Assembly: GCF_001696455.1 (NCBI RefSeq)
Contig: NZ_MAUJ01000005.1
Location: forward strand, 186,001 to 250,000
Length of the DNA: 64,000 nt
DNA from: Pseudoalteromonas luteoviolacea
GTDB taxonomy: Bacteria; Pseudomonadota; Gammaproteobacteria; Enterobacterales; Alteromonadaceae
Reading direction: 5' to 3'
This document shows positions 1 to 8,307 of the stretch, piece by piece. Made by a program: the position numbers and the translations under genes. The notes below the pieces were generated by a model, which did no database searches, was not told the origin of the DNA, and worked only from the letters and a program-made list of their open reading frames with translations. The first letter of the stretch is position 1. Every line of letters begins with the position of its first letter.

Positions 1-26
1 TGCTCTACCAACTGAGCTAAGTCGGC
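1..26 (-). tRNA. tRNA-Thr, 5' part only (runs off the window)
   Basis: Read on the minus strand this begins GCCGACTTAGCTCAGT and continues into a D-arm, matching the start of gammaproteobacterial tRNA-Thr(TGT). The anticodon lies outside the window, so the isotype is inferred from the 5' half only. It follows tRNA-Phe by 11 bases and is probably cotranscribed with it. Confidence 0.55.
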
Positions 27-37
27 GCACCGAAAAA

Positions 38-113
38 TGGTGCCCAGAGGCGGAATCGAACCACCGACACGAGGATTTTCAATCCTCTGCTCTACCGACT
101 GAGCTATCTGGGC
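38..113 (-). tRNA. tRNA-Phe(GAA)
   Basis: A complete 76-base tRNA on the minus strand, starting GCCCAGATAGCTCAGTCGG and ending with an encoded CCA. The anticodon stem-loop reads GGATTGAAAATCC, giving anticodon GAA (Phe). The sequence is close to E. coli tRNA-Phe. It is the first gene of a tRNA operon that continues left into the tRNA-Thr fragment. Confidence 0.97.
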
Positions 114-122
114 GTGCGGCGT

Positions 123-151
123 ATTAAACGAGTTTTACCCTTTCAAGTCAA
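123..151 (-). promoter_or_regulatory. Sigma-70 promoter of the tRNA-Phe/Thr operon
   Basis: On the minus strand a -35 box TTGACT (146-151) and a -10 box TTTAAT (123-128) are separated by 17 bases. A GC-rich stretch (CGCCGCACGCC) follows just before the tRNA, as is usual for stable-RNA promoters under stringent control. The assignment is from consensus match and position. Confidence 0.7.
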
Positions 152-210
152 CTATTTTTTTGCAATATAATTTGTTTGCGCACAATTCATGCAAAACTAA
201 CAAAAATCAG

Positions 211-300
211 CTAAAAAAGGATGAAAATCATACATGCGACTACGCCTGCCGTTAACCATAAACCATAATAAAGAAGTAAAAACGTAGAGAAATCATCCAT
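211..300 (-). CDS. Candidate 29-aa single-span membrane microprotein
   Basis: A short ORF in the gap between the tRNA operon and the divergent hybrid kinase. It starts MDDFSTFLLLYYGLW and is almost entirely hydrophobic, consistent with a single transmembrane helix. No convincing Shine-Dalgarno sequence precedes the ATG. I do not recognise the family. It could be chance; the clean start, stop and helix-like composition are the only support. Confidence 0.25.
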   Translation of the reverse strand: MDDFSTFLLLYYGLWLTAGVVACMIFILF

Positions 301-369
301 TGTAGGTGGTAGGATTAACACTTATTTATATAAAACTCGATTTGAAAGTTATTTGCTCGGATTATTTCA

Positions 370-3300
370 ATGGAAAATTCTTCACAAGCACAGATAAAAG
401 GCTTTGTGCCACTGTTTGTTTTTGTAACTTTAATAATTGCCAGTGTATCTGCACTTGCAGCCTATTTATGGCCAAAACAAATACAGACCACAACTCATAG
501 CCAGCCTGATCTCGTGCTTCAGGCTCAAGACCTAGCAGCACCACTCAGCAATACAATGATGAAACTTGGCTATAACTACGCCAAACAAATGCTGACGTCG
601 GTTAAAGCGGGTAACCCAGACATCAATGCTTACTTATATGCAGACAGTGGCATGGGAAAACCTAGCCTTGTATTTCAAACTGATGAGTTTCCAGTCGCAC
701 CCGTAAAGCAACGCACCAAGCTCACGGTCAATGATCAGACTATCGTTCATCAGCCTTTGACCTTGGACGATATGCCAGTAGGTGAATTGATTTTGGTATA
801 TACAGAACCGCAAGTTGCTGCACCAGAAGACAACCCTTTGAGTTACTTACTCGCCCTAATCGCACTTATCCTTACAGTCGCATTCGCGCTTTTCTTAAAA
901 AAGCAGGTTGTAGGAAAGCTAGCGAAAGAGTTGAAGCTGCTCAATTCAGAGCTTGAACATTTAGTTGCGCAAAAAGATTATGAGGTCCATATCACGGAAA
1001 ACCTGAGCTTTGGTTTGTCGCAAACATCTATCGGCATCAATGCCTTGATCAATCAAATACGCGACATTATTAAAGGCAACCAAGCAGCACAAAACGAATT
1101 GAGACAGCTTCAAACCAGCTTAGAAACAGAAGTTCAAGCTCGGACACTGGCTTTAGAGAAGGCAACACTCAATGCTGAACGCGCGAGTGAAGCAAAAACC
1201 ACTTTCTTGGCAACTATGAGTCACGAAATTAGAACGCCAATGAATGGGGTTATCGGCACCATCGACTTGTTACGTCAAACCGAATTGGATGGTGCGCAGC
1301 ATCGTTTAACAACGATTATCCGAGATTCTGCTTTCTCGCTACTGGGTATCCTCGACGATATTCTCGACTTCTCTAAAATCGAGGCGGGTAAGTTACAAAT
1401 AGATAGCAGTGCATTTTCGGTATCCGAAACCATTGAAGAAGTGGCGCGCGTTTTATCATCGGTTGCCAAGAAACGTAAACTCGATTTACAACTGGCCATT
1501 GCCCCGGACATTCCTAGCAACTTAGTTGGTGATGCTGTGCGTGTCCGCCAAGTGCTTTATAACCTTTGCAGCAACGCGATTAAATTTACTTCAACAGATG
1601 AAAGCAGGCAGGGTTTTGTAAAAATTTCTGTAGAAGTCGCACAAAACACTTCTGAGCATTACACATTAAGATTTAAAGTCACTGATAACGGTAAAGGTAT
1701 GACTCAAGCACAGCTTAGAGAGATATTTAACCCGTTTATTCAAGCTGAAGGGTCAATTACCCGTGAATATGGTGGTACAGGCTTAGGGCTCTCTATTTGT
1801 AAGAGTTTGGTAGAATTAATGCTGGGCTCAATCAATGTGCAGTCTGATATAGGCATGGGCAGCGAGTTTGTTGTTGAATTACCATTTAGCATCACCGGCA
1901 AAGTCGAGTACGCCAATAAAGGCGTCTTAGAAGGCCGGAAAATCGTCACCTTTACCCATAATCCAAATCGCAGAGCGATTTTGGCACGTTACCTTTCATT
2001 TATGGGGGCAAACTCTGTTGTGGTGCTTGATGCCAGTGAAATGGGTGAGCATCAATATGAACAAGATGTTGTCTGGGTGCTCGATGGCCTTGATGGGATG
2101 GATAAAGTCAATCAACAACTGCGCGATTTACTTTATTCTCTGGAGCACAATAACCAACAGGTAATTGTGCTGAGTACCATGGACGAGTCCGCACTGAATC
2201 ACGGTCATATATTCTACTTGAATGCTGCACCACTTTGTAAAACAAGCTTTATGACAGCGGTATTAGTCGCTGTTGGGTTACACAAGCCGAAACAGCTTAA
2301 ACCTTCTCGCTCAATGAACAGTTATTTAAACACCGAAGATGCAAAGGCAGAGAACAAGCTTGTATTACTGGTTGAGGATAACGTCCTTAATCAACAAGTA
2401 CTAACTGACCAACTGCATTTGCTCGGGTACGGTGTCGAAGTGGCAGAAAATGGTGAGGAAGGATTGAAAATGTGGCAAAAAGGCCACTATGCCGTTGTGC
2501 TCACAGATCTTCATATGCCAAAAATGTCAGGCTATGACATGGTAACTAAGATCCGTGATATCGCAGAACAAGCACCTGACATTAACGCCCAGCCTTATAT
2601 TATTGCCATCACAGCGAATGCTTTGAAAGGTGAGCGAGACCGCTGCTTAGCATCAGGTATGAACGATTACATTACAAAGCCCGTTGAGCTGAATGTGCTA
2701 GAGGCAACCTTAGATAAATGGCAAGAAACGACTGGCACTAAAGTAGGTAAAAGTGCAGAACCACAACCGACTAGCTCAGTGCCAATTCAGCCAGAAGCGC
2801 ACGTTGCCCCACAAGTTCACCTTGAGCCACACGCTGAAACGAGCATGTCGCCCGACTCCGTCTACTCAGAGGCACGCCAGATAACAGACAAGGCAATCTC
2901 TATTGAGTCGAATTATGATAATGATATCAATGAGCCAGAGACGTATGCCCCTCTCGCCTCTCAAGCAACACCGGAGATTGAGGTCCCAAGTTATGAGCCT
3001 CCGCTCCAAGAGCAGGTTGACACGCCAATTGTTGAAGAGGCGCCTGTAGAAGATACTCAGGCACCAGAGACGCCCATAAACATGGACCAACTCAACAAAT
3101 ATGTTAATGATGACGATGCCAAAAGGCTACGCTTTTTCAGAATGTATTTAGAGCAGAGCAGCGAACTGGCGAGAGACATTAATGGCGCCGTCATTTCGTC
3201 TAGCCAAAGCGAGATTATCGAGGCCTGCCATCAACTTAAGTCTATCTCAAGGACCATAGGTGCCGAGCAGGTTGCGTTACTTGCAGAAGGGTTTGAAACC

Positions 3301-3420
3301 CGTTGTAAAGAGGAAGAATTATCAAGTGATCAGCTTATACAGTTGCGGGACGAGTTGGAACAGGCTTATCAAAATGCCACTGAGTTCATCCAGCAATTTT
3401 TGCAGCAGTCGGCAAACTAA
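370..3420 (+). CDS. Hybrid sensor histidine kinase with receiver and HPt domains (BarA-like architecture)
   Basis: A 1016-aa inner-membrane phosphorelay kinase. TM helices near residues 13-33 and 157-175 flank a periplasmic sensor region of about 120 residues. A dimerisation domain with the H-box SHEIRTPMNG follows (phospho-His about 285), then an ATPase domain with an N-box (NLCSNAIKFT, about 398) and G-box (GGTGLGLSI, about 468). Residues about 517-635 form a degenerate receiver: Asp and Lys can be found but the acidic pocket pair is missing. A canonical receiver follows (VLLVEDN, phospho-Asp about 713, later Lys in TKPVE). A Pro/Glu-rich linker leads to a C-terminal HPt domain with CHQLKS (His about 954). 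The order matches BarA/TorS/ArcB-type tripartite kinases. No cognate response regulator is adjacent, so the partner is unknown. The start is the only upstream ATG that keeps the first TM helix; its SD is weak. Confidence 0.85.
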   Translation: MENSSQAQIKGFVPLFVFVTLIIASVSALAAYLWPKQIQTTTHSQPDLVLQAQDLAAPLSNTMMKLGYNYAKQMLTSVKAGNPDINAYLYADSGMGKPSLVFQTDEFPVAPVKQRTKLTVNDQTIVHQPLTLDDMPVGELILVYTEPQVAAPEDNPLSYLLALIALILTVAFALFLKKQVVGKLAKELKLLNSELEHLVAQKDYEVHITENLSFGLSQTSIGINALINQIRDIIKGNQAAQNELRQLQTSLETEVQARTLALEKATLNAERASEAKTTFLATMSHEIRTPMNGVIGTIDLLRQTELDGAQHRLTTIIRDSAFSLLGILDDILDFSKIEAGKLQIDSSAFSVSETIEEVARVLSSVAKKRKLDLQLAIAPDIPSNLVGDAVRVRQVLYNLCSNAIKFTSTDESRQGFVKISVEVAQNTSEHYTLRFKVTDNGKGMTQAQLREIFNPFIQAEGSITREYGGTGLGLSICKSLVELMLGSINVQSDIGMGSEFVVELPFSITGKVEYANKGVLEGRKIVTFTHNPNRRAILARYLSFMGANSVVVLDASEMGEHQYEQDVVWVLDGLDGMDKVNQQLRDLLYSLEHNNQQVIVLSTMDESALNHGHIFYLNAAPLCKTSFMTAVLVAVGLHKPKQLKPSRSMNSYLNTEDAKAENKLVLLVEDNVLNQQVLTDQLHLLGYGVEVAENGEEGLKMWQKGHYAVVLTDLHMPKMSGYDMVTKIRDIAEQAPDINAQPYIIAITANALKGERDRCLASGMNDYITKPVELNVLEATLDKWQETTGTKVGKSAEPQPTSSVPIQPEAHVAPQVHLEPHAETSMSPDSVYSEARQITDKAISIESNYDNDINEPETYAPLASQATPEIEVPSYEPPLQEQVDTPIVEEAPVEDTQAPETPINMDQLNKYVNDDDAKRLRFFRMYLEQSSELARDINGAVISSSQSEIIEACHQLKSISRTIGAEQVALLAEGFETRCKEEELSSDQLIQLRDELEQAYQNATEFIQQFLQQSAN

Positions 3421-3435
3421 GCCTTAATACTCACA

Positions 3436-3468
3436 GCATAAGGCACCACCTTTGGTGTTGCCTTATGC
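3436..3468. terminator. Hairpin between the kinase and the small convergent gene
   Basis: A long inverted repeat, GCATAAGGCA against TGCCTTATGC with a further CCACC/GGTG pairing inside. It lies just after the kinase stop and just after the stop of the convergent gene at 3479, so it could end both transcripts. The downstream tract has some T on the plus strand (AATTTCTGGTTT). Confidence 0.6.
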
Positions 3469-3478
3469 AATTTCTGGT

Positions 3479-3658
3479 TTAGCCTTGCACCATTGAGTAA
3501 ATCATATTTACCACTATACCCGCCATTGCCAATGGAATAATAAACTTACTGTACTTTTGCATCTTGTCGAGTCCAATTTTACTGTTGTACTTTTCAAGTA
3601 ATGGGATCAAAACCACCAATGCAATTACTAAACTCACTAAAATAACAACGATATTCAT
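3479..3658 (-). CDS. Small two-span membrane protein (59 aa), function unknown
   Basis: Found by reading the minus strand. It starts MNIVVILVSLVIALVVLIP, giving a first hydrophobic span at residues 3-19. A charged stretch (LEKYNSKIGLDKMQKYSK) follows, then a second span (FIIPLAMAGIVVNMIYSMV), ending QG. A TGAG element sits about 7 bases before the ATG. The layout suggests a hairpin inner-membrane protein. I do not recognise a named family. It lies downstream of, and in the same direction as, the oad operon, but the oad terminator separates them. Confidence 0.6.
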   Translation of the reverse strand: MNIVVILVSLVIALVVLIPLLEKYNSKIGLDKMQKYSKFIIPLAMAGIVVNMIYSMVQG

Positions 3659-3754
3659 AAAATCACTCAGGCCAAATTCAATCGTTCAAGTTATACCACG
3701 ATGACGTTTGTTTGGCCCGTTATTTATACAACAGGTGAGATGAAGGAGCTAAAG

Positions 3755-3785
3755 CGAAAGAAAAACTGTGGAGCCGAAGCCCCAC
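3755..3785 (-). terminator. Rho-independent terminator of the oad operon
   Basis: The minus-strand RNA reads GUGGGG-CUUCGG-CUCCAC, a 6-bp stem capped by a C(UUCG)G-type tetraloop, followed by AGUUUUUCUUU. It lies 20 bases beyond the oadB stop codon. This is a textbook intrinsic terminator. Confidence 0.85.
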
Positions 3786-3805
3786 AAAAAGGTTGGAGAG
3801 TGTGG

Positions 3806-4936
3806 TTAACCGACCAAAGCGAGCAAGATACCTGCTGCAACTGCACTACCGAGAACGCCTGCAACATTAGGCCCCATAGCATGCATTAATAAAAAGTTAT
3901 GTGGGTTTGATTCTAACCCTACCTTATTGACCACTCGCGCAGCCATAGGCACAGCGGATACACCTGCCGCCCCTACCAACGGGTTGATAGGATTAGATGA
4001 AACCCGGTTCATAATTTTTGCCATATAAACACCAGAAGCCGTACCGATACTAAATGCCAATGCGCCAAGTAGTAAAATCCCAAGCGTCTCTACAGTCAAA
4101 AACTGATCCGCAGCCAACTTCGAGCCCACTGCCAAGCCTAAAAAGATCGTCGTGATATTAATCAGCTCATTTTGAGCCGTATTACTTAACCTATCTACCA
4201 CACCAGACTCACGCATTAGGTTGCCCAGACAAAACATGCCAACGAGTGGAGATGCTGCCGGTAAAAACAATAAGGTTAGAGCGAGGACCATCAGAGGAAA
4301 TAGGACCTTTTCCTTTTTGGATACAGGCCTTAACTGCGGCATAGCGATACTTCTTTCGTCTTCAGAAGTCAGCAAACGCATAATAGGTGGCTGTATAATT
4401 GGCACCAAGGCCATATACGAATATGCAGCTACGGCAATCGCGCCCAGCAGCTCAGGAGAGAGCTTTGATGCAAGAAAAATTGCCGTTGGGCCATCTGCAC
4501 CACCAATGATTGCAATAGCCGAAGCATCTTGCAGCGTAAATTCAAAGCCCGGTATAAAGTTAAGCAAAATCGCACCAAATAAAGTGGCAAAAATACCGAA
4601 TTGGGCAGCAGCACCAAGCAGCAACATGCGAGGATTTGCGATCAAAGCACTAAAGTCAGTCAGTGCACCCACCCCCATAAATATGAGTAGCGGAAAAACA
4701 CCACTGTCGATACCAATATAGTAAACGTAATACAGCAAGCCGCCGGGCTCAGCTAATGCGGCCACAGGAATATTTGTCAATATTGCGCCAAACCCAATGG
4801 GTACCAAAAGTAGCGGTTCAAAACCTTTCGCAATCGCCAGATACAATAGTCCACACCCAACCGCAATCATGGATAATGCCGGAAAAGTAAGGTTGGCAAG
4901 CCCTGTCGCTTGCCACAAGTTCAATAATCCATCCAT
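3806..4936 (-). CDS. oadB: Oxaloacetate decarboxylase Na+ pump, beta subunit
   Basis: The 376-aa integral membrane subunit that couples decarboxylation of carboxybiotin to Na+ export. About nine to eleven hydrophobic segments are visible. Family motifs include the [10 protein letters not shown] segment, which carries the Asp needed for Na+ transport, and a late segment with [18 protein letters not shown]. The C-terminal part has [19 protein letters not shown]. It is about 60 residues shorter than the Salmonella/Klebsiella beta subunit (433 aa), missing part of the N-terminus, but all conserved motifs I know are present. It is the last gene of oadG-oadA-oadB, 11 bases after oadA. Confidence 0.95.
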   Translation of the reverse strand: MDGLLNLWQATGLANLTFPALSMIAVGCGLLYLAIAKGFEPLLLVPIGFGAILTNIPVAALAEPGGLLYYVYYIGIDSGVFPLLIFMGVGALTDFSALIANPRMLLLGAAAQFGIFATLFGAILLNFIPGFEFTLQDASAIAIIGGADGPTAIFLASKLSPELLGAIAVAAYSYMALVPIIQPPIMRLLTSEDERSIAMPQLRPVSKKEKVLFPLMVLALTLLFLPAASPLVGMFCLGNLMRESGVVDRLSNTAQNELINITTIFLGLAVGSKLAADQFLTVETLGILLLGALAFSIGTASGVYMAKIMNRVSSNPINPLVGAAGVSAVPMAARVVNKVGLESNPHNFLLMHAMGPNVAGVLGSAVAAGILLALVG

Positions 4937-4947
4937 TTTACATGCCC

Positions 4948-6732
4948 TTATGCCATCTCAATAATCGCGTCACCAGCGGAAACCGAATCGCCTTCCGACA
5001 CTAAGATATCCGCAATTTTACCATTTGATGTGGCGCGAACTTCCGTTTCCATTTTCATCGCTTCCATGATCAACACGACATCCCCTTGTACGACATCGTC
5101 ACCTGGTCTTGCATGTACTTTAAAAATATTACCCGCAAGCGGCGCATTTAAGGTCTCTCCTGAACTGACAGAAGCTGACTGTGGTATTAACTCACTATCT
5201 TTTACTGCAACCTCTTTTAACTCACCTCCTGCTGCGACAACAACGTCATAGACCTTGCCATCAACCCTCACACTATATCGCTCATTACCTTGTTTTACAG
5301 TTGATGTTGGTTTACTGGTGTTTGACTCTTGGCTCTGCGCAGTAACCAAGCTTGGCTTTGGTTCAAACGCATCTGGGTTGTTCCGATTTTTAAGGAACTT
5401 GAGTCCAATTTGCGGAAACAGCGCATAAGTCAAAACATCGTCAACAATGTCATCAGCCAGTTCGATATCATCTTGCTTAGCATGCGATAGTAGCTCTTGC
5501 TCTAAGCTATCAAGCTCGGGCTTTAATAAATCAGCAGGTCGACATGTAATTGCCTCAGCCCCATCTAAAACACGATTTTGCAGGTTTTCATCCACAGGCG
5601 CTGGCGTTGTTCCGTATTCGCCTTTGAGTACACCAGCGGTCTCTTTGGTGATCGTTTTATAACGTTCGCCCGTCAACACATTCAGGACCGCTTGCGTACC
5701 CACTATTTGGGAAGTTGGTGTTACTAGGGGGATAAAACCGAGATCTTTTCTCACATGAGGAATTTCGCTCAATACCTCATCAAGCTTGTCACCCGCACCT
5801 TGTTCTTTCAATTGATTTTCCATGTTCGTGAGCATGCCGCCAGGAACTTGCGCTGACAAAATACGCCCATCGACTCCCTTTAAGCTCCCTTCAAACGCCG
5901 CATACTTTTTGCGCACGTCTCTGAAGTAGGCTGCAATAGACTCCAATTGACCTAACTCAAGTCCCGTATCTCTCTCAGTTCCCTCGACAATAGCAACCAG
6001 CGTTTCGGTCGCACTGTGGCCATAAGTCATGCTCATTGAGGAGATTGCGGTGTCTAGCATATCGATACCGGCATCGACCGCTTTTTGATACGTCGCTGTA
6101 CTTAACCCCGTGGTAGCATGACACTGCATAGCAATAGGTACAGACACGGTACGCTTTAGTTCTGAAATTAACACTTCAGCATCGTAAGGCTTTAGTAAAC
6201 CAGCCATGTCTTTAATACAAATCGAGTGACAACCTAGCTCTTCAAGTTGCTTTGCTTGCGATAGCCATTTCTCGAGATTGTGTACTGGGCTGACGGTGTA
6301 TGAAATCGTCCCTTGGGCATGTGCGCCTACTTTGATTGCAGCACGAATAGCCGTTTCAAGGTTTCTAACATCATTCATAGCATCAAAAATTCTAAACACA
6401 TCGACGCCGTTTTGGTGCGCTCGGGCCACAAATTTTTCCACTACGTCATCGGCGTAGTGACGATAACCAAGTAAGTTTTGGCCTCGTAGTAACATTTGCT
6501 GCTTCGTATTCGGCATGGCTTCCTTTAACGCTCGAATACGGTGCCAAGGGTCTTCACCTAAATAGCGAATACATGCGTCAAAGGTAGCGCCTCCCCAAGA
6601 TTCTACAGACCAATACCCAACCTTATCTAGCTCTTCAGCAATCGGCAACATGTCCTCTAGGCGCATTCTTGTGGCAAGTAAGGACTGATGGGCATCTCTT
6701 AGTACTAATTCTGTTAGTTTTAATTTTGACAT
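4948..6732 (-). CDS. oadA: Oxaloacetate decarboxylase alpha subunit (carboxyltransferase plus biotin carrier)
   Basis: A 594-aa cytoplasmic subunit. The N-terminal carboxyltransferase TIM barrel (about 1-300) starts with [17 protein letters not shown] and contains [11 protein letters not shown] and the metal-ligand segment [11 protein letters not shown] conserved PYC/OADA middle domain follows (about 300-450). A Ser/Thr/Gln-rich linker leads to a biotinyl domain with the biotinylation motif EAMKMET (Lys about 560). It transfers the carboxyl group of oxaloacetate to biotin for the beta subunit. The start is supported by an upstream AAGGGG. It sits between oadG and oadB with 10-11 base gaps, clearly one operon. 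The alternative, a pyruvate carboxylase B subunit, is unlikely because the beta and gamma genes are adjacent. Confidence 0.95.
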   Translation of the reverse strand: MSKLKLTELVLRDAHQSLLATRMRLEDMLPIAEELDKVGYWSVESWGGATFDACIRYLGEDPWHRIRALKEAMPNTKQQMLLRGQNLLGYRHYADDVVEKFVARAHQNGVDVFRIFDAMNDVRNLETAIRAAIKVGAHAQGTISYTVSPVHNLEKWLSQAKQLEELGCHSICIKDMAGLLKPYDAEVLISELKRTVSVPIAMQCHATTGLSTATYQKAVDAGIDMLDTAISSMSMTYGHSATETLVAIVEGTERDTGLELGQLESIAAYFRDVRKKYAAFEGSLKGVDGRILSAQVPGGMLTNMENQLKEQGAGDKLDEVLSEIPHVRKDLGFIPLVTPTSQIVGTQAVLNVLTGERYKTITKETAGVLKGEYGTTPAPVDENLQNRVLDGAEAITCRPADLLKPELDSLEQELLSHAKQDDIELADDIVDDVLTYALFPQIGLKFLKNRNNPDAFEPKPSLVTAQSQESNTSKPTSTVKQGNERYSVRVDGKVYDVVVAAGGELKEVAVKDSELIPQSASVSSGETLNAPLAGNIFKVHARPGDDVVQGDVVLIMEAMKMETEVRATSNGKIADILVSEGDSVSAGDAIIEMA

Positions 6733-6742
6733 AGTAGACCCC

Positions 6743-6988
6743 TTAATTATTTTGTCGGAATTGCGCTATTGCAGCGCTAATAGCTGCAACATGCTGTGCA
6801 GGAACGCCCGCAGTATCGCTGCGATGTGATTTAGCTTTTACTTTAGGTTGCTCAGGGCTTTGCTCTGATGCGCTGAATTTTGATAACCCTTTCACAGCAA
6901 GAATTAGAATTGATAAGAAGATAAACACACCAACCATGCCTGTTAACATGAGGTTGGCTGCCTGCATAAGCAATTCGCTGATCTCCAT
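6743..6988 (-). CDS. oadG: Oxaloacetate decarboxylase gamma subunit
   Basis: An 81-aa small subunit with one N-terminal transmembrane helix (about residues 12-32, [20 protein letters not shown]) and a polar C-terminal tail. The tail has [13 protein letters not shown], typical of the OadG family segment that binds the alpha subunit and in homologues contributes Zn2+ ligands. It is first in oadGAB. An AGGGGG sequence 7 bases before the ATG is a strong ribosome-binding site. Confidence 0.9.
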   Translation of the reverse strand: MEISELLMQAANLMLTGMVGVFIFLSILILAVKGLSKFSASEQSPEQPKVKAKSHRSDTAGVPAQHVAAISAAIAQFRQNN

Positions 6989-7505
6989 CGGTGCCCCCTT
7001 ATTTGTTATTTATTTGTTTATGCATACCCATAAAAGGAAATAGATAGGCAACTTTTGTAAATATTTATTCAAACATCATATCAAAACTTTTATTCATGTA
7101 AAGACACTTGTAAATTGGTATTACCATTATTTATTTCTGTTTTAAATTCACACACTTAGTTTGAAATAGTGGCAAAACAATAGATTAAATGCACAATAAA
7201 TATGAAAAATACTCAAGATATAGACAAAAAATGACCGAAAAAAGAAAGGGAAATTCAATACCTTTGTACTGAAATTACCCAATCTAAAATTGGTCATACC
7301 GAAAGAAAAGATTTACTTTGCGCAATTCTTTTACATGTAGATAAACTTCTATGAAAACGGCACCCTTACTCACCCAACACCAACTACCTAGCTCTAAATT
7401 CGGTACTGGCGCTTTGCTAATAATCACATCAGTGGCAGCTAAATAAGATTTAAACCGAGAAAATAACCACGTATAATTTAGATGTTATCAACTTGAGGAT
7501 TACTC
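6989..7505. other. 517-base AT-rich intergenic region (oad promoter side)
   Basis: This separates the divergent oadG and the YcxB-like gene. It must hold both promoters, but I could not fix convincing -35/-10 pairs in the AT-rich sequence. It contains one 31-codon plus-strand ORF (7351-7446, starting MKTAPLLTQHQLPSS) with a hydrophobic C-terminal half and no clear SD. I regard that as a weak candidate peptide only. Confidence 0.5.
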
Positions 7506-7970
7506 GTGTTTCAAAGTGAATTCACCTTAGATAAACGCTATTTTCAGGAATGCTTTGACGAATCTGTGAAAATAAGCCAACACCATAAGCCTAAATATGG
7601 ACTTATCACGTTTCTTGTATCACTTGGTTTTGTTTCTCACTATCTGCTCAACCAAGCCTATCTAGGCAACTTTCTATTCTTGCTAGCTGTATTAGAAGGG
7701 GTGGCATTTTATTACAAACGCCCATGGTGGGTTGCGAGACAAATGTTAAGTAGAGCCAGCGGCTCCAAAGTCACCCTTATTATAGACGACGAGGGCATTA
7801 AAACTGAAAATCCTTACCGAGCCTTCTCGGTCAAATGGCAGGATATTCAAAAGGTGGTTAAAACAGAGCAAGGCCTTATAATTCAGCAACAGCGCCATAA
7901 TCAGTACATATCAGGTGCTATTCTCAATGATGAGGTGTATGAATTTATATTTAGCAAGACAAAAAAATAG
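7506..7970 (+). CDS. YcxB-like membrane protein, function unknown
   Basis: 154 aa. A polar N-terminus is followed by two closely spaced hydrophobic segments (about 33-48 and 53-68, giving a membrane hairpin). The C-terminal soluble region (about 88-150) follows the pattern of the YcxB-like domain: VTLIIDDEGIKTENPYRAF, then VKWQDIQKVV, then a short beta-rich stretch. The start is a GTG, with GAGG 5-8 bases upstream. It is monocistronic, ending in a hairpin that begins within its stop codon. Family assignment is from pattern recognition. Confidence 0.6.
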   Translation: MFQSEFTLDKRYFQECFDESVKISQHHKPKYGLITFLVSLGFVSHYLLNQAYLGNFLFLLAVLEGVAFYYKRPWWVARQMLSRASGSKVTLIIDDEGIKTENPYRAFSVKWQDIQKVVKTEQGLIIQQQRHNQYISGAILNDEVYEFIFSKTKK

Positions 7971-7995
7971 CCACTTAACAGCGGCTATTTTTTAT
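7964..7995. terminator. Bidirectional terminator between the YcxB-like gene and csrA
   Basis: The stem AAAATAGCC/GGCTATTTT has the loop ACTTAACAGC. A T-run follows on the plus strand, and the leading A-run serves as the U-tract for minus-strand transcripts arriving from csrA. The stem overlaps the last codon of the plus-strand gene. Confidence 0.8.
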
Positions 7996-8025
7996 ATACC
8001 AAGCAATTAGGTACTTTATTATTAA

Positions 8026-8217
8026 TTACATATTGCCTGAAGACGGACTAGATTTTTCCGCTTGAATTCGCATGTATATTTCTTCACGATGAACTGAAAC
8101 ATCTTTAGGTGCATTTACGCCAATACGCACCTGGTTTCCTTTAACACCAAGTACTGTTACTGTAACTTCATCACCGATCATCAGGGTTTCGCCTACACGG
8201 CGAGTTAGAATTAGCAT
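8026..8217 (-). CDS. csrA: Carbon storage regulator CsrA
   Basis: A 63-aa RNA-binding global regulator of mRNA translation and stability. It starts [18 protein letters not shown] and contains [16 protein letters not shown], which hold the RNA-contacting basic residues (Arg6/Arg44 region). Length and sequence match the gammaproteobacterial family. It lies downstream of lysC, the usual alaS-lysC-csrA order. A GAGCAAGAG stretch upstream of the ATG could serve as ribosome-binding site. Confidence 0.98.
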   Translation of the reverse strand: MLILTRRVGETLMIGDEVTVTVLGVKGNQVRIGVNAPKDVSVHREEIYMRIQAEKSSPSSGNM

Positions 8218-8307
8218 TCTCTTGCTCCTGTTATTCCAAAATTTAAAAGATTCCGCGTCAAGTTCATTTTAATTAAAAGTTCATGTAAAAGTAAGCAAAA
8301 TTATTGC

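Noticed and set aside
3701..3889. A 62-codon plus-strand ORF overlapping the end of oadB
   Set aside because: It crosses the oad terminator and the antisense of a conserved gene; no ribosome-binding site or family resemblance.
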